NCBI RefSeq assembly: GCF_954871325.1
Contig: NC_088775.1
Span: forward strand, 76,671,561-76,735,560
Origin: Gordionus sp. m RMFG-2023
Taxonomy: Eukaryota > Nematomorpha > Gordioida > Chordodea > Parachordodidae
Direction: 5' to 3'
Length of the DNA stretch: 64,000 bases
The translations under genes were made by a program, and so were the position numbers. Below, piece after piece: positions 21,601 through 33,900 of this stretch. Numbering within the stretch: the first letter of the stretch is position 1; every line of letters starts with the position of its first letter. The notes under the pieces were generated by a model. It made no database searches and was not told the origin of the DNA. It saw only the letters and a program-made list of their open reading frames with translations.

Positions 21601-24600
21601 CTTTTCTTTCTTATATTCATTCATTTATTTAGCACGTTGACCCGTCTCGAGAAGAACGTACATGAATTATGCCCGGCCCCTCACCACATAATCGTCAAGG
21701 GCCTTTAATTGGCAAGGAAACCGACCTTATTTCTCATATTAGTTAAAAAGAACTATTATTTTTTCTCTCCTTTTTTTTAAATCTACCCCAATATTTTTTC
21801 CCCTCATTCTTTTCTTCCCATATTTTTTTTAAATACTTGATTTTCTTTGGATAAAAAGCATATGGCTTGGTCCATGCCCCCGCCGACCGTTCCTATGTAT
21901 CTTTCGTTCAAAGCACACAATTCCGCCATTTCCAGCTAAGGTTAAATTACGAATCAAATTTATTTAAAATTGTTAAAAAATATGCAGTAAATATTCTTAT
22001 CGCTTGATTATTTCTTTTCATCCCTTTCGTTGAAAATGTGTAAGGAATACAGATCGTATTATCATATTGTGAATTTTCTTTGCCCATTTCAATTCAAAAA
22101 TTTCCCAAATTTAAAAAAATTTATAAGTTTTTTTTATTATAAATTAAAATTTTTATACGCGGGGAAAAAAATGAAATTTGATATTAGAATTCTACCTTTT
22201 ATAATTTGCTTCTTATAAATACTTTAAAATATTTTTAAAAGCTCTAAATACTACTTAAATATACATTTAAGGCTGTAGCCTAAATATATAAAAAACTTAT
22301 CTAAAGTTTTAAGAAATGCATAACTTTCGTGAGTTTTGAGAGATACGAAACATGTCCCGATTCTTCTATTAAATTTTCAAAAGTATTGTTAAATTCTCCA
22401 TTTAAGTTCAAAAATGCTTGATGTGAATGATTTATTAATTCTATGTTTTATATTATTAGATATTTTCCTGGCAAAAATTATATAATTTACAAAGTTATTG
22501 ATATAATGAAAAAAAATTTCATAATACGTAAAACTTTTAAGAATCACAAAACTTAGCGAATTATTTTAGATTAAAAATGGCTTATATTTTTTACCGATAT
22601 TTTTTACCGTTGAATTCGCATAATTTTGGATTTAATTTTCTTGGTTGTCTTTGATTAAAAAAAACACAAAAATGAGCTGTTAATTTTTGAAAATCAATAT
22701 AAATTTAGTATATTAGTTATAAAATAAAAATATTTTATATAGTTACAACGACGCGTAGCCAGAAGTTTTCCTATGGGTGGGGTGTGGGAGGGGGGGTGGG
22801 GTGGCAAGAGATAAATTTGGTAAATATTGAAGCAATTATTTGTCTTTTTGAAGCAATAAAATTTAAAATTTATTAAATAGTATATAAATTGGATATCATA
22901 TGATGAATCACAGATCTATTGATTAGGTCAAGAATGCATCTAAAAGTCGTATAAAGACGGTTATGTCGTAAAAAAATCGTCAATTGAATTCCAAAATCAT
23001 TATTCGCTTTAACAATCGCATATATCTTGCGAAATTTAGTTCGAAATTATCTTTTATTTTTCTAAGTTCTACTATAATAATATCAGCGATTCTCGTAGTT
23101 TATGTCCTGTCGATCTAATTTCTTTCTTGTCTATCTTATTAAATTCTTCTTTATTCAATAGTTTTATTTGTGAGGATTAATGGTACATTTGTTTGTTGTG
23201 ATGATTCAGTTTTTTTATATAATTTTTGGTAACTATTATTGGGTTTGGGTAATATATTTCTTAGATTAATTTATCTTTACTTTTAAATTTTTTTATTTTT
23301 TGGCTGATTAAATTCCGTAGGCCCGTCATTATTTAGGATGCATGACTTATTACTAAACAGAGCTGTTTGGCAGGCAATAGATTCGACCAAACTGTCTATA
23401 AAAATAATTTAAAAAATTTAAAAAGCAAAAAATAACAATGCCACAAACACTTAAAACAAACTAAAATAGGATGTCCTAGTTTAAATTCTGAATATCAAAC
23501 TAGCTACTATAATTTAACTATAATATGACTTTTTTGAAATAGGTATACTTTACAATTCACGAAAGTAACCCCTATTATATTTTTCCAAAAAATATTTTAT
23601 AAACGATTTGCATCTTTTGACTATGGAATGGTGAGGGGAAGATTTGTCTCACTGTCACCTCTCGCTGGCTACGCGTTCACAACTAATGTACTATATAATT
23701 TTATACTTTCTAAAAATTCTAATTCGAATGATTTTTTTACGGGCACTTTTGTCAAATTTAAAAGAAAAAGTTAGAGAAGGGTAAAAGTCAGTTCAGTTTT
23801 TAACGAGACGCGTCCCAAAAAAACTCCTAATGTCCCACTCAGGATCTTTGACCTTCTTTGGGTAAAGCATTAATAAAACAATCAAGTGATGAAACTCAAT
23901 AATTTTTAAGGAAAAGATGAGAAAATTAAAAATTATAGTTAAAATGAATGAAGCCCTTTACTCTATCAAGGCAAAATCCGTGAGCAAATAGAGTGGAAAG
24001 AGTCGCGGCGCAAACAAGGGCACTTGAACTGGAAAGGCCGGAACAGGCGGGTAGATTAGAGGATATTAATATACTCAGCCCTAATTAATAAATCAAATGT
24101 TTAATTTTTAAATAGATTTAATATAATAATTTTATTCGAGTTGGTGATTATATTATTATAACATTTAAAGATGAAAGGAGACATTAGATGTCACTATTTT
24201 TAAATATTGTTTTATTTTATTTAGGAACTATTATATATATATATATTAAAGGTTACAAGGCATTTGATATGGCAATATGGCAGAATTAATAGTTAGGGTA
24301 AAGCAAACTAGTCTTTTTAAATGAATGCTCCTCAGACAATTTTAAATAAGTTTTTAGCAAAATATGTATATTTTCCTTAAATATATATTAATTTAAAAAA
24401 TTAGATAAATTAGATAGGCATTGATAAAACTTTATTCTAGGAGGTGGCATGGGAATGGAATTCATGAATTGAAAAGTAAATTAAATTTAAATAAAAATGA
24501 ATGAATGAATGTTTTATTTGGACACCTCCAGAGGTTAAAATTTTAGGCCCGTCCCGTATTTGGAAACAATCAAAAATTTCCAAGCATGGTGCGGAATTTT

Positions 24601-27373
24601 TTAGAAATTTGGTTCGGCCTGGATTTTTATTTATCATAACTTTTCGGCTAGGACAAGAATTTTTAAAATTCCGTTATCTTAAAATAATTTTGGTCTGGCT
24701 GTATTTTATTTTGCAGAATTGTTTCAAATAGAAATAGAAAATATGAGAAGTAAATGAATATTTATTTTAAAGCCCCCCCCTCAGATTATTTTTGACGTGA
24801 TCAAGTTATTTGTTATATTTTTTTAAGGCTATTTTAAGAATCCTTTATTTTATTTGACTTCATAATATAATTTACATAATTACATAAAATTCATATTTTT
24901 TTAAAAAACGAGATTTTAATTTTTCGCCATTTTTAAAATAGTTTTTATTAAACAAATTAATTTAGTACTTATTAGAGATCTGTAGTCCGGCCAGGCTAGT
25001 AGATCAAAAGCCAGGGCTGGACATAATCAGAAAAAATAAATTTGAGGTGAGGCGGGGAAGAAAGTATAACGGGCGGGCGTGGCAAAAAATGTAACCTTAA
25101 TGAAGGGAGACAATACATCTACATTATTACTATTTTTTGCTCATAATTTTTTATCATAATCTTGAATTTTCATCTTATCTTAAAACATGGTCAAATAAAT
25201 CATTATTGATAAAAATAAGAGATATTATGTAGGGTTATTAATTAGGCTTATTGATTTCCTGATATTTATAGAAATGTTAATCCATAAAATATAGTGTTTT
25301 TAATTTAACCACTCCCCATTATTATAAATATTTGTTTATTTTGGTCTTCAACTACATATATTTCGGGTTAGGCCGTGTATTTAAAAAAGCCTCAGACCCG
25401 GCATAGATTTTGTCACAATCTTAGAAAAAATTGGAAGGCAGGGCCAATTTGATCTGGTTGGTCGAAAACTAAATCCAAACGGGCCGATACCAAATAATTT
25501 TCTAATTGCAGACCTCTAGTACTTATATATCAGAAATAGTACACAATTTTGTAAAAATTTTTATCTACTAGACAATTATCATCTATTTTTTCATGCTTTT
25601 ATTTTTATAATGCTTTTTTATAAATCAATTTAAAAATGGATGGTCCAAATTATGTTATCAAAATTTCTTGTTGTGTTTTAATTCTCATTGAATAAAAAGA
25701 TAATAAAATTAGATGTCAAATAAAATAATTCTGATTGAGGGTGATATATATATGTGAAATAGATATCGCTGATTATGATCTTGATGAGACATTTTAATCC
25801 TTTTAATATTGATAATAACTTTTATTAATGGCATTGATCCAACGTAAAATGTAAGGAGATAACCCTTGAAGGAGAAAATATGTATCACGGATGTTTAGTA
25901 AAGGTCATGGATATTTGGTTTGGACATATGCACTCGGATCGGATAACGGTTTTTAAAAGATCGATTTAGACTATGATCTTAAATAAAAAGACTGGTCGAT
26001 TTTTGATCATTGAGACAATAAGTAAAATGCTTCTTTGAAAATGGTTTCCATATTGCAAAATAAAAATTAACTAAAGATTCACAAAATTTCTTTACACATA
26101 CATTTTGCATAATGATGGCAAAATTTGATCGTTTTATATATTGTATTATAAAAGTTGAAACAAATCTTTTTCATCTAAGGACTATTTAAATGTGCCTGTA
26201 TTTTCCAAATAATTAATTGGTATAATTAAAAATTTTAAATCAGCCCAGCCTGAATTTTATAATTTTTAAGCCTGGCCCAGACTCCATTTTAATTTTTAAA
26301 GCTTAAGGATTTTTATCATACCAATTTTTGGCCCATTTCAAGCCAGATTGGGCTAGGCCTTTATGGCTGCTTTCATTATAGTTTTGAAATTTTATAAATT
26401 ATAAATATATTGAGTTCTGGATGTAGCTGAAAATAAAATGATGTTTTAGATTTAATTCTTTTAAACAGCTATGTAAAAATATGACAGAATATTTTTTTTT
26501 AAAAAATTTAATTAATTATGTGGTAAATTATTCACATCTAGTTAAAATAAATTTTGGCATTATATGATTATATTTTGAATTTCACATATAACCAAATATT
26601 AATTTTCTGGCATTATTTAATATAATTTAATTAATATATATAATTTTCATTTTCTATGTGAAGCTAAAAATTTCAAAAACTGGGAAATTCAAATTGCCGA
26701 TAATTTAAGAGAGGTCTGACTTTAAAAATTAGATAAGTGGTGAATATTTTATCTATAAAATCCAATTAGCTTAGCATACCTATAGGTGATAAGCCATCTT
26801 TAATTTTTAAAACTTTATCAAGAGCCCCCTTGAAGCCTGCTAAAAAATAATCATGCCATTTAGGAGAATCTGAATCAATTTTTATTTGATCAATAATATT
26901 TCTTGTTTTTAGTTGCATGGAATTAGTATTATCTAAAACTGTAAAACATCCTGGATCTAGTTTTATAACTATAGATCTTAAAAACCATAAATAACTATAT
27001 AACTTATGTCATTATACTTACGCATATGTTTGTGAATCTATATTGCCTAAATTTAATACATTATCTATTCTTTTAGCCACAGCAACAATTATATCTTTGT
27101 CAATTGCCATTGGTAATACACCATATCCACTATAATCGATGTGCTCCCCTTACATAAAGCTATATAAATTTATAAAAAAATTCTACCAATCAAATTAACT
27201 CTTCCTGGAGTTCTTACATAAAATTCTGGATAATATGAGTGTAATTTAAAAAATTCAGCTTTCAAATTGGTAATTCTATGTAATATAAAATGAAACAAAA
27301 TTTGATATGACTTTAAATTAAACCTGTCCCTCTTTTGTGAGGGTATTGTGTGTACATAATCTTTTAATAGCAT
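18644..27373 (-). CDS. GALK2: N-acetylgalactosamine kinase / galactokinase 2, nine exons
   Basis: This is a GHMP-family sugar kinase that phosphorylates GalNAc or galactose at C1 with ATP in the cytosol. Exons (minus): 27187-27373, 27022-27148, 26780-26976, 23962-24080, 21837-21935, 21416-21568, 21001-21226, 20200-20422, 18644-18863. All phases agree and sum to 517 codons including the TAA. Motif 1 is [17 protein letters not shown], split by a 38-bp intron. Motif 2 is [15 protein letters not shown] (exon 4). GGGMDQ carries the catalytic Asp (exon 5). The [14 protein letters not shown] and [19 protein letters not shown] blocks are GALK2-like, and the last exon holds [12 protein letters not shown] (motif 3). 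The start is uncertain: the ATG at 27373 keeps the frame open, but a TAG acceptor at 27276 could mean an upstream exon. Exon 3 could instead begin at 26901, removing 25 codons absent from human GALK2 (458 aa). Two MITEs sit in introns. Confidence 0.92.
22751..23676. mobile_element. hAT-like element in GALK2 intron 4
   Basis: The termini ACGCGTAGCCAG and CTGGCTACGCGT are perfect 12-bp inverted repeats, with flanks TTACAACG and TCACAACT (6/8). A G-rich run (22776-22803, GGGGTGTGGGAGGGGGGG type) lies just inside the left end, as in the 7793 and 39115 elements. The AT-rich interior has no recognisable transposase. It belongs to the family whose ends read near CGTAGSCAG. Confidence 0.65.
24500..24730. 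repeat. GC-rich MITE fragment in GALK2 intron 3
   Basis: CACCTCCAGAGGTTAAAATT followed by GGCCCGTCCCGTATTTGG and later TTCGGCCTGGATTTT/TTTCGGCTAGGACAAG matches the GC-rich hAT-like family (compare 62881-63090, which has CCTGCAGAGGTCAAAATTTT). The ORFs on both strands across it are repeat shadows. Confidence 0.45.
24973..25518. mobile_element. TAGAGRTCTG hAT MITE with perfect 8-bp target duplication
   Basis: This 546-bp element begins TAGAGATCTGTAGTCCGG and ends GCAGACCTCTA (inverted repeats). GTACTTAT flanks it exactly on both sides (24965-24972 and 25519-25526). GC-rich blocks near both ends (GGCCAGGCTAG, GGTGAGGCGGGG; AAACGGGCCGATACC) surround an AT-rich centre. There is no coding sequence. 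It lies in GALK2 intron 3 and is the best-defined copy of the commonest repeat family here. Confidence 0.85.
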
Positions 27374-28673
27374 TTTATCAAATGTATACGACGCCAATTT
27401 GAATAAAATTTTGGAGCATATGGTTCTATGAATGATTGACAAAAATAGTTTATAGTATTATCTTCTAAAAAAATTCTAATAAATTCTTTCTGAATTTATA
27501 GGTTTTATTGCAATATACAATATACAACATACACTAAGCTAAATTTATTATTAAAATTTGAATTTGAATATAATATTTATATTAGATTTGATCATAAGAA
27601 CCTTATTTACTAGTAATTTCAATTTCAATGTAATTTTATTTTGCTAATTTGGAAATTGAATTCTCCTTGTTGTATATATTTATCTGTTAATTTTTTTAAT
27701 TTTTTGGATATTTTATTCCATTTATGCTTCGACAAAATTTTTACCTGGATATGTTTGTGTATTTTATAACTAAATAATTATAATTTTGTAATTTTATCAT
27801 CTGTAAGAACATGAATATCTTGAATTTCGCTAAATAATTACTAACTAAAAAGGATTCATGTGGATTATGATTTTAAAGCGATTCATATCCTTTTAATATA
27901 AATGTGTAAAATTATCAATTTTAATTATTCAATATTTATGTTTCACTTATTATATAATATTATTGTATTCGTTTAAAAGTCCCATTTGGGTCGATTTTTA
28001 AAAAAGGCCCTATTAAGATCTTAGCCAAAATAATATTATATAAGCCTTAAGATTTGGCATGTAGCCCAAGTCTTTCTGCAATCTATGCAAAATCACCAGG
28101 TAAAATATTATTTTGCTCATAATCTTAATCGGGCCATTTTTAGAAATCGACCCGAATCGGACTTTTCAACAACACTACTCTATTCAAATAAACTGTTGTC
28201 TCCAAGTTCAGATGCATTCAAAATGAATTAATTGTTGTTATAAATTTAAACCAAAATTGTTTTAAATTTAAAAAATTATGTTTCATTTTAGTCGTTTTAA
28301 AAAGGGTTTAATTGTCTATTCTATTTTTAACGTTCTCTCTGGCTATATCATGTATTCTATTTTACATACTTAAGATAATTTTTTAAATTATCTTTTAATA
28401 TCTCTTAAAGCGTTTAAAATGATATAGGCATAATTTCTTAAAGTTAGAAGAGAAGCATAGGAAAAAAATATAAGCTAAAAATACAATAACAACTTTTATT
28501 TTATCTTCTATTCTCTTTTCAAATAACATTTTAAAAATTATAATTGAAAGAATTGAGTAAAAATTTGTATTTGTGTTAAATAAACATATCAGTATATTTA
28601 TTATATTAAGTATCTATATAAAAGATAAAAATATTGAATCATATTTTCTTTCCAGAATAACAATATAAAATAC
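27374..28673. other. Upstream flank of GALK2
   Basis: This AT-rich stretch should contain the GALK2 promoter and any 5' untranslated exon, but no TATA or initiator element could be singled out. It contains a palindromic MITE (27968-28180) and ends at the left terminus of a large hAT element. Confidence 0.35.
27968..28180. repeat. Palindromic MITE, TGTTGTTAA family
   Basis: The left arm TCCCATTTGGGTCGATTTTT pairs with AAATCGACCCGAATCGGAC in the right arm. AAAGGCCCTATTAAGATCTT pairs with TCTTAATCGGGCCATTTTT, and CAAAATAATATTAT pairs with AAATATTATTTTG. The right end reads TTTTCAACAACACT. The centre keeps the AGATTTGGCATGTAG and CAAGTCTTTCTGCAATCTA spacer seen in other copies. Confidence 0.65.
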
Positions 28674-30140
28674 CAGAGTTGTTAAAAGATACTTTTTAAA
28701 TGGATCTAGATACAGATACAGATACATAGTCTCAAAAGTTATCTAGATACAGATACAGCGTCTAAAAAGTTATCAAGATACAGATACAATTTTAAAATGT
28801 ATCTGTATATAGATACATTTTTTATTATGCTCTTATAGGTTTGCATAAACCTAAATTAATATTATATTGTGAAAATTCATGAAATGAGCTAAAAAATTTA
28901 TTGACGCTATATAACATTTATCAGAATATAACTAAAATAATGATTTTAATATAATATAAGAAAATATATGATCAAAATATTATAAATAATTATTAGATTT
29001 CAGTAATAAAATATTTTCAAAATTTTGATCATTTAGGCATCCTCGTTTATCTGTAAAGACATTTTTAGCAACACTAAATAGTTTTTCCACAGGGGCGCTT
29101 GAAGGAATTGTAGTGTTATATTTAATAAATAACAATTTTATATCAGGGTATTCTTTAAAAATGCTAAAATCTCTACATTCATTTTTGAAAAAAATTATTT
29201 AAAATTTGTTGATTATCAAATTTAAATCATTATTAGAAATTATATCTGCTGTAGGGTACTGAAAAAAATCTGAAATTAAATTATTTGTTTTTTTTTTGGC
29301 AGGTTATTTGCTTGCAGTCAGTTGATGACTTTGATAGTTCACCAGCTAATCTTTGTATCAATTGTTTTCTTTTATTAAGATTTTCTTCCATTTGCAACCA
29401 TGTCCAATCAAGTTTAAAAAAAGGGTGGAGCATGGTTGCTATAATATTATCCTCTTCAAATAAGGTCACAATAAACCTAGAATTAATAAATATTTTTAAT
29501 TTATTATATTAATTTACCTATCCTCAATCCCTTTAAGTAAGGCATCTAAGAGTGGTAAACAGAATCTCAGGTTCATTTCTTTAAAATTCTTTAATTTGAT
29601 AATAAGTTGTGAAATAGTTGCACAGTAATAAGCTGTGTACATATACTTATCTCCCTGCAAAATATCAAGGGAATTAGCTATTGGCTTCATTAGCTAATTT
29701 AAAATAATGCTATATATGTAAATATTATTTTTAACTTACTAAACAATATTCATGAATAAAATCACATTCATTAGGTAAAAACCTAGGTAGTTTTATTCCA
29801 TCACATATCTTGTCCACTTTGTCAGATTTAGCTTTTATAATTTCTGACATTAATTATAAGGCATTATAGGTGGAGTTCCATCTAGTTATATTAGGACATA
29901 TAAAATAACGACCAATATATTCCTTAATAATCTCAGATGAAATAGGAGACTTATTTTGCCTATTCCATATATTTTGGCATTTATGTAGTGTTGTGCTATA
30001 TATCTAATGAAGAAAATATTACTTATTTAATTAAAATTAGTTTTACCCTCTGATATTGTTTACACTGAATGGCTCTATTGGCATCCACAGTGGCTATAAG
30101 ATTCAATGTGTGACTGGCACAACATTGGTGATGAGGTAAA

Positions 30141-30309
30141 TGTAATAGAAACAATTAGCCTCAAAGGCAATTAAATATATGATGAATTTTAAATATATAT
30201 ATTATTAATTGTGTACGACGATTAATTGTTTGTTTTGTAAAATATATATATACTGCGGTACAAAAGGTAAAAAGTTGTTAAATTTATAATAAAAATTGAT
30301 TTCATCACA
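30141..30309 (+). repeat. 5' LTR of the gypsy element
   Basis: This 169-bp terminal repeat starts TG and ends CA. It reads the same as the 3' copy at 34210-34378. TGGCGCAGTCG at 30311-30321, two bases after its end, is the likely primer binding site and lies inside the gag start region. Confidence 0.93.
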
Positions 30310-30951
30310 ATGGCGCAGTCGTTTCAAATGGAAAAATATAATATAAAGGAGTGCAATATGGAAGTTTATTTATCAAAAATGGAATTCATATTTAAAATCG
30401 CAAAAATAGAAGATAAAAAATCATTTTTATTAGCGAATATTGGATTAGAGGTTTATTCTAAATTATTTAATTTGTGTTTGCCAAAGACATTAGAGGAAAT
30501 ATTATATGATGACATAATTAAACTTTTAAAAAATTATTATATGAAGAAGACAAACTTCCTATTAGAAAGATATTATTTTTTTAAAATGGAACAAGAAAAA
30601 GATGAAACCATCGTAGAGTATATTAATAAATTAAAGATAAAGGCAAAGACGTGTGAATTTAAAGATATGTATAATACAGTATTGCGAGACAAATTAGTGT
30701 CAGGAATTAATAATGGAAAAATATTAATGAAATTAATTAACACGCAGGACTTGACATGGGAAAGTGCAATACAAATCGCGACCGCAATGGAGACTACAGA
30801 AATGTTGTCGTATGAAAAATTATCTGCAGGGAAGGAGATAAATAAAATCTCAAAAACAGTAACAAGGGAGCAGTATGACAAGTACAAATCAGTACCAAAA
30901 ATTATTTGCTATTGTTGCGGATTAGGAGATCACATAAAACCTAAGTTTTGA
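30310..30951 (+). CDS. Gypsy gag-like polyprotein segment
   Basis: This is the capsid/nucleocapsid part of the retrotransposon, 213 codons starting at the ATG that directly abuts the 5' LTR. The central region (SKMEFIFKIAKIEDKKSF, LLERYYFFKMEQEKDETIVE) follows the retrotransposon gag pattern. It ends in CYCCGLGDHIKPKF and a TGA at 30949-30951. A CCHC knuckle would need Cys where this copy has Phe, so the knuckle is broken exactly where the frame ends. The pol frame, offset by -1, is open from 30945 and continues immediately with a second, intact knuckle. A small indel at 30946-30950 is the simplest explanation. Confidence 0.85.
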   Translation: MAQSFQMEKYNIKECNMEVYLSKMEFIFKIAKIEDKKSFLLANIGLEVYSKLFNLCLPKTLEEILYDDIIKLLKNYYMKKTNFLLERYYFFKMEQEKDETIVEYINKLKIKAKTCEFKDMYNTVLRDKLVSGINNGKILMKLINTQDLTWESAIQIATAMETTEMLSYEKLSAGKEINKISKTVTREQYDKYKSVPKIICYCCGLGDHIKPKF

Positions 30952-33900
30952 ATGCCATCTGCCATAATTGTGGGATAAAAGGACATTTACAAAAAGTATG
31001 CAGAAGGAATCGTGGAAAGAAGGAATATATTCGAACTATAGATGTTCCAGAAAATGAGCGAGAAAGTTTTGAGGATTGGGAATTTCCAGAGGAGTCTCGA
31101 GAAAAATTTGAGGTGAAATTATTGATAGATAAAATTTATATTAAATTTTTAATTGACACAGGATCGGCAGTCTCCATTTTGAATATAGAAGACGTTTACC
31201 GTTTAAAAATACCAGTAACAAAAACGGATATTATTTTAAAATCTTATAATAATGTAATGATGAATATTAAAGGTAAGTGTATATTACCCGTTAATTATAT
31301 GAATAAAGTTATATATCATGAATTTATTATTGAAAACAATGGGATTAACTTGATAGGTAGAAACCTAATAAACAAATTAAAATTAATAAAAATAAATCAA
31401 TGTAATATAGTTAATGAGGTTTGGGAGGATAATATTGTACATAAATTTTCCTTATTATTCACTAAAAAATTAGGTTTACTAAGAAGTTTTAAGGCCAGTT
31501 TAGCGGTAAAATCTAACCCACAGTTTCAATGTATGAAAAGTAGACCGATACCATTTGCGTGGAAGGCAAAACTCGAAACGGAATTACAACGACTGGAATC
31601 CATGGGAGTTTTAGAAAGACTAAAATACTCGAATATCGCTTCTCCAATTGTACCCGTATTGAAGAAAGATGGATCTTTACGAATTTGCGGTGATTTCAGA
31701 CAAACGGTTAATGCAAATATTTTGATAGATAAATATCCTTTACCCAGAATTAATGAATTATTAGCCACACTAGGTAATGGGTGTAAATATACAGTATTAG
31801 GTTTATCCGAAGCGTATTTTCAAATAGAGCTAGATGAGGAGGCAAAAAAGCTGTTAGTAATCAACACGCCTAGTGGATTGTATCGTTTCACACGACTTCC
31901 GTTTGGAGTAGCCTCAGCGCCAGCGATTTTTCAACAAGCAATGGATTCATTATTAAAGGGATTACCTGGAGTAGCGGTATATTTGGACGATATAATAATT
32001 ACGGGGGAATCAATTGAGAGTCATAAGAAAAATGTGATAAATGTATTAAAGACGTTAGAAATAAACGGTATGAAATTAAATCTAAAAAAATGTGATTTTT
32101 TTAAAGAAAAGATTGAATTCTTAGGTCATACTGTTAGCGAAGAGGGAATTACGACAACAAATAAGAATGTCAATGCAATTTTAGACGCACCATTACCAAA
32201 AAACGTCAAAGAATTACAAGCTTTTATCGGTATAATAAATTATTATCAAAAATTTATAAACAATTTTTCGACTATTGCCGCTCCATTATATAGGCTTTTA
32301 AGGAAAGATGTGCCATGGAAATGGACAAATAATGAAACAATTGTGATTAATAAATTTAAAAAATTAATATCAGAAGCACCAATTTTAACACATTATAATC
32401 CGGAAAAACCGATAATTCTAGCTGCTGATGCGTCTCAACATGGAATAGGATCAGTTATATCTCATATCATTAACAACGAGGAAAAACCGATTGGATACGC
32501 GTCTCGAACATTAAATGCTGCCGAACGAAATTACAGTCAGATAGAGCGTGAGGCTTTAGCAATTATATTTGGATTAATTAAATTTAAACAATATTTAATT
32601 GGCAGACATTTCATTATCATTACTGACCATAAACCCCTAATATCGTTACTTAATCCACATAAAAGAATAACAGATATGTCATCAAGATTAGTAAGATGGT
32701 CATTACTACTAGCAAATTATGATTATGAATTGCAACTTCGAGGGACGAAAAAAAATAGTAATGCGGATATGCTTTCCCGGTTTCCAATTGACGGTAAACC
32801 ATCTGCTTGGGAAGAGTTAGATATTAATTTAATAGTATCGGATGCTCCACAATTTATTTCAGCGTTAGATATAAAAGCACACACAAGAAATGACCCGGTA
32901 TTATCAAAGGTTTCACGTTACCTTACAACTGGATGGCCAAAGATGATAGAGGAAAATCTTAAACCGTTTTTCCAGCGCCAAAATGAACTCACGATGGAGG
33001 CAGGGTGTATATTATGGGGCTTAAGAACCATAATTCCAAAAAAATTACAAGTAAATATTTTGTCTTTTTTACATATGGGGCATCAGGGTTATACTAAAAC
33101 AAAATTATTGGCACAAGAGAACGTTTGGTGGCCGAATATTAACGAAGATATCGAATTACACGGTAAGAATTGTGAATTATGTCAAACAAATAATCCTGGC
33201 AATAAAACGATCATAGGGAAATGGCCCTCAGCAAATAAACCATGGGGAAGAATTCATTTAGATTTTGCCGGACCAATTAACGGAGATATATACCTAGTAA
33301 TAATAGATAGTTTTAGTAAATGGCCTGAAATACAAAAAATGACGACGAATAATTTTACTGAAGTAAGAAAATTGTTGTTAAGACTTTTTGCTATTTTCGG
33401 TTACCCCAATACGATTGTTACGGATAATGGCCCCCCATTTTAAAGTAGAGAATTTAGTTTATTTTGCAAACAATTATCAATTAAAAATGTATATAGTGCC
33501 CCATACCACCCTAGAACCAACGGAGAAGCGGAGCGATTAGTACAAACTTTTAAAAAATTTTTAAAAAAACATAATGATTATAATAAAATACAAGATTTTT
33601 TGTTTAATTATCGAAATACGCCACAAATAACCACAAAACAATCACCAAGTTCAATTATGCTTAAATTTCAACCCATAGGACCTTTAAAATTAATAAAACC
33701 AGTTTATCCTCATCCATATATACCTCAGTTATCATGTTTTTTAAAATAAATGAAAAAATATATGCAAAGGATTTTAAAAAAGATAATTGGATACCAGGTA
33801 TCATCGTTAAAAGAACAGGACCAATGACGTTTTTAGTTGAAACTAAATTAGGGGTATGGAGAAGTCATATTAATCAGTTAAAACATAGGTTCGACAACTC

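Noticed and set aside
24437-24731. Overlapping ORFs on both strands
   Set aside because: Both arise from a GC-rich MITE fragment in a GALK2 intron; the peptides show no domain.
26902-26976. Treating this GALK2 segment purely as intron
   Set aside because: It is open in the right phase and preceded by a better acceptor and a 45-bp intron with a GTAAGT donor, so I included it as coding but flagged the alternative.
28700-28830. CRISPR-like short repeats (AGATACAGATAC)
   Set aside because: The repeats are irregular, lack spacers of fixed length, and sit at the ends of hAT elements in a eukaryotic genome.
29285-29512. Plus-strand ORF of 75 codons
   Set aside because: It lies antisense to the hAT transposase exon containing IIATMLHPFFKLDW and has no independent motif.
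30940-30955. Programmed -1 frameshift between gag and pol
   Set aside because: No standard slippery heptamer is present and the first zinc knuckle loses its last Cys at the break, which an indel explains better.
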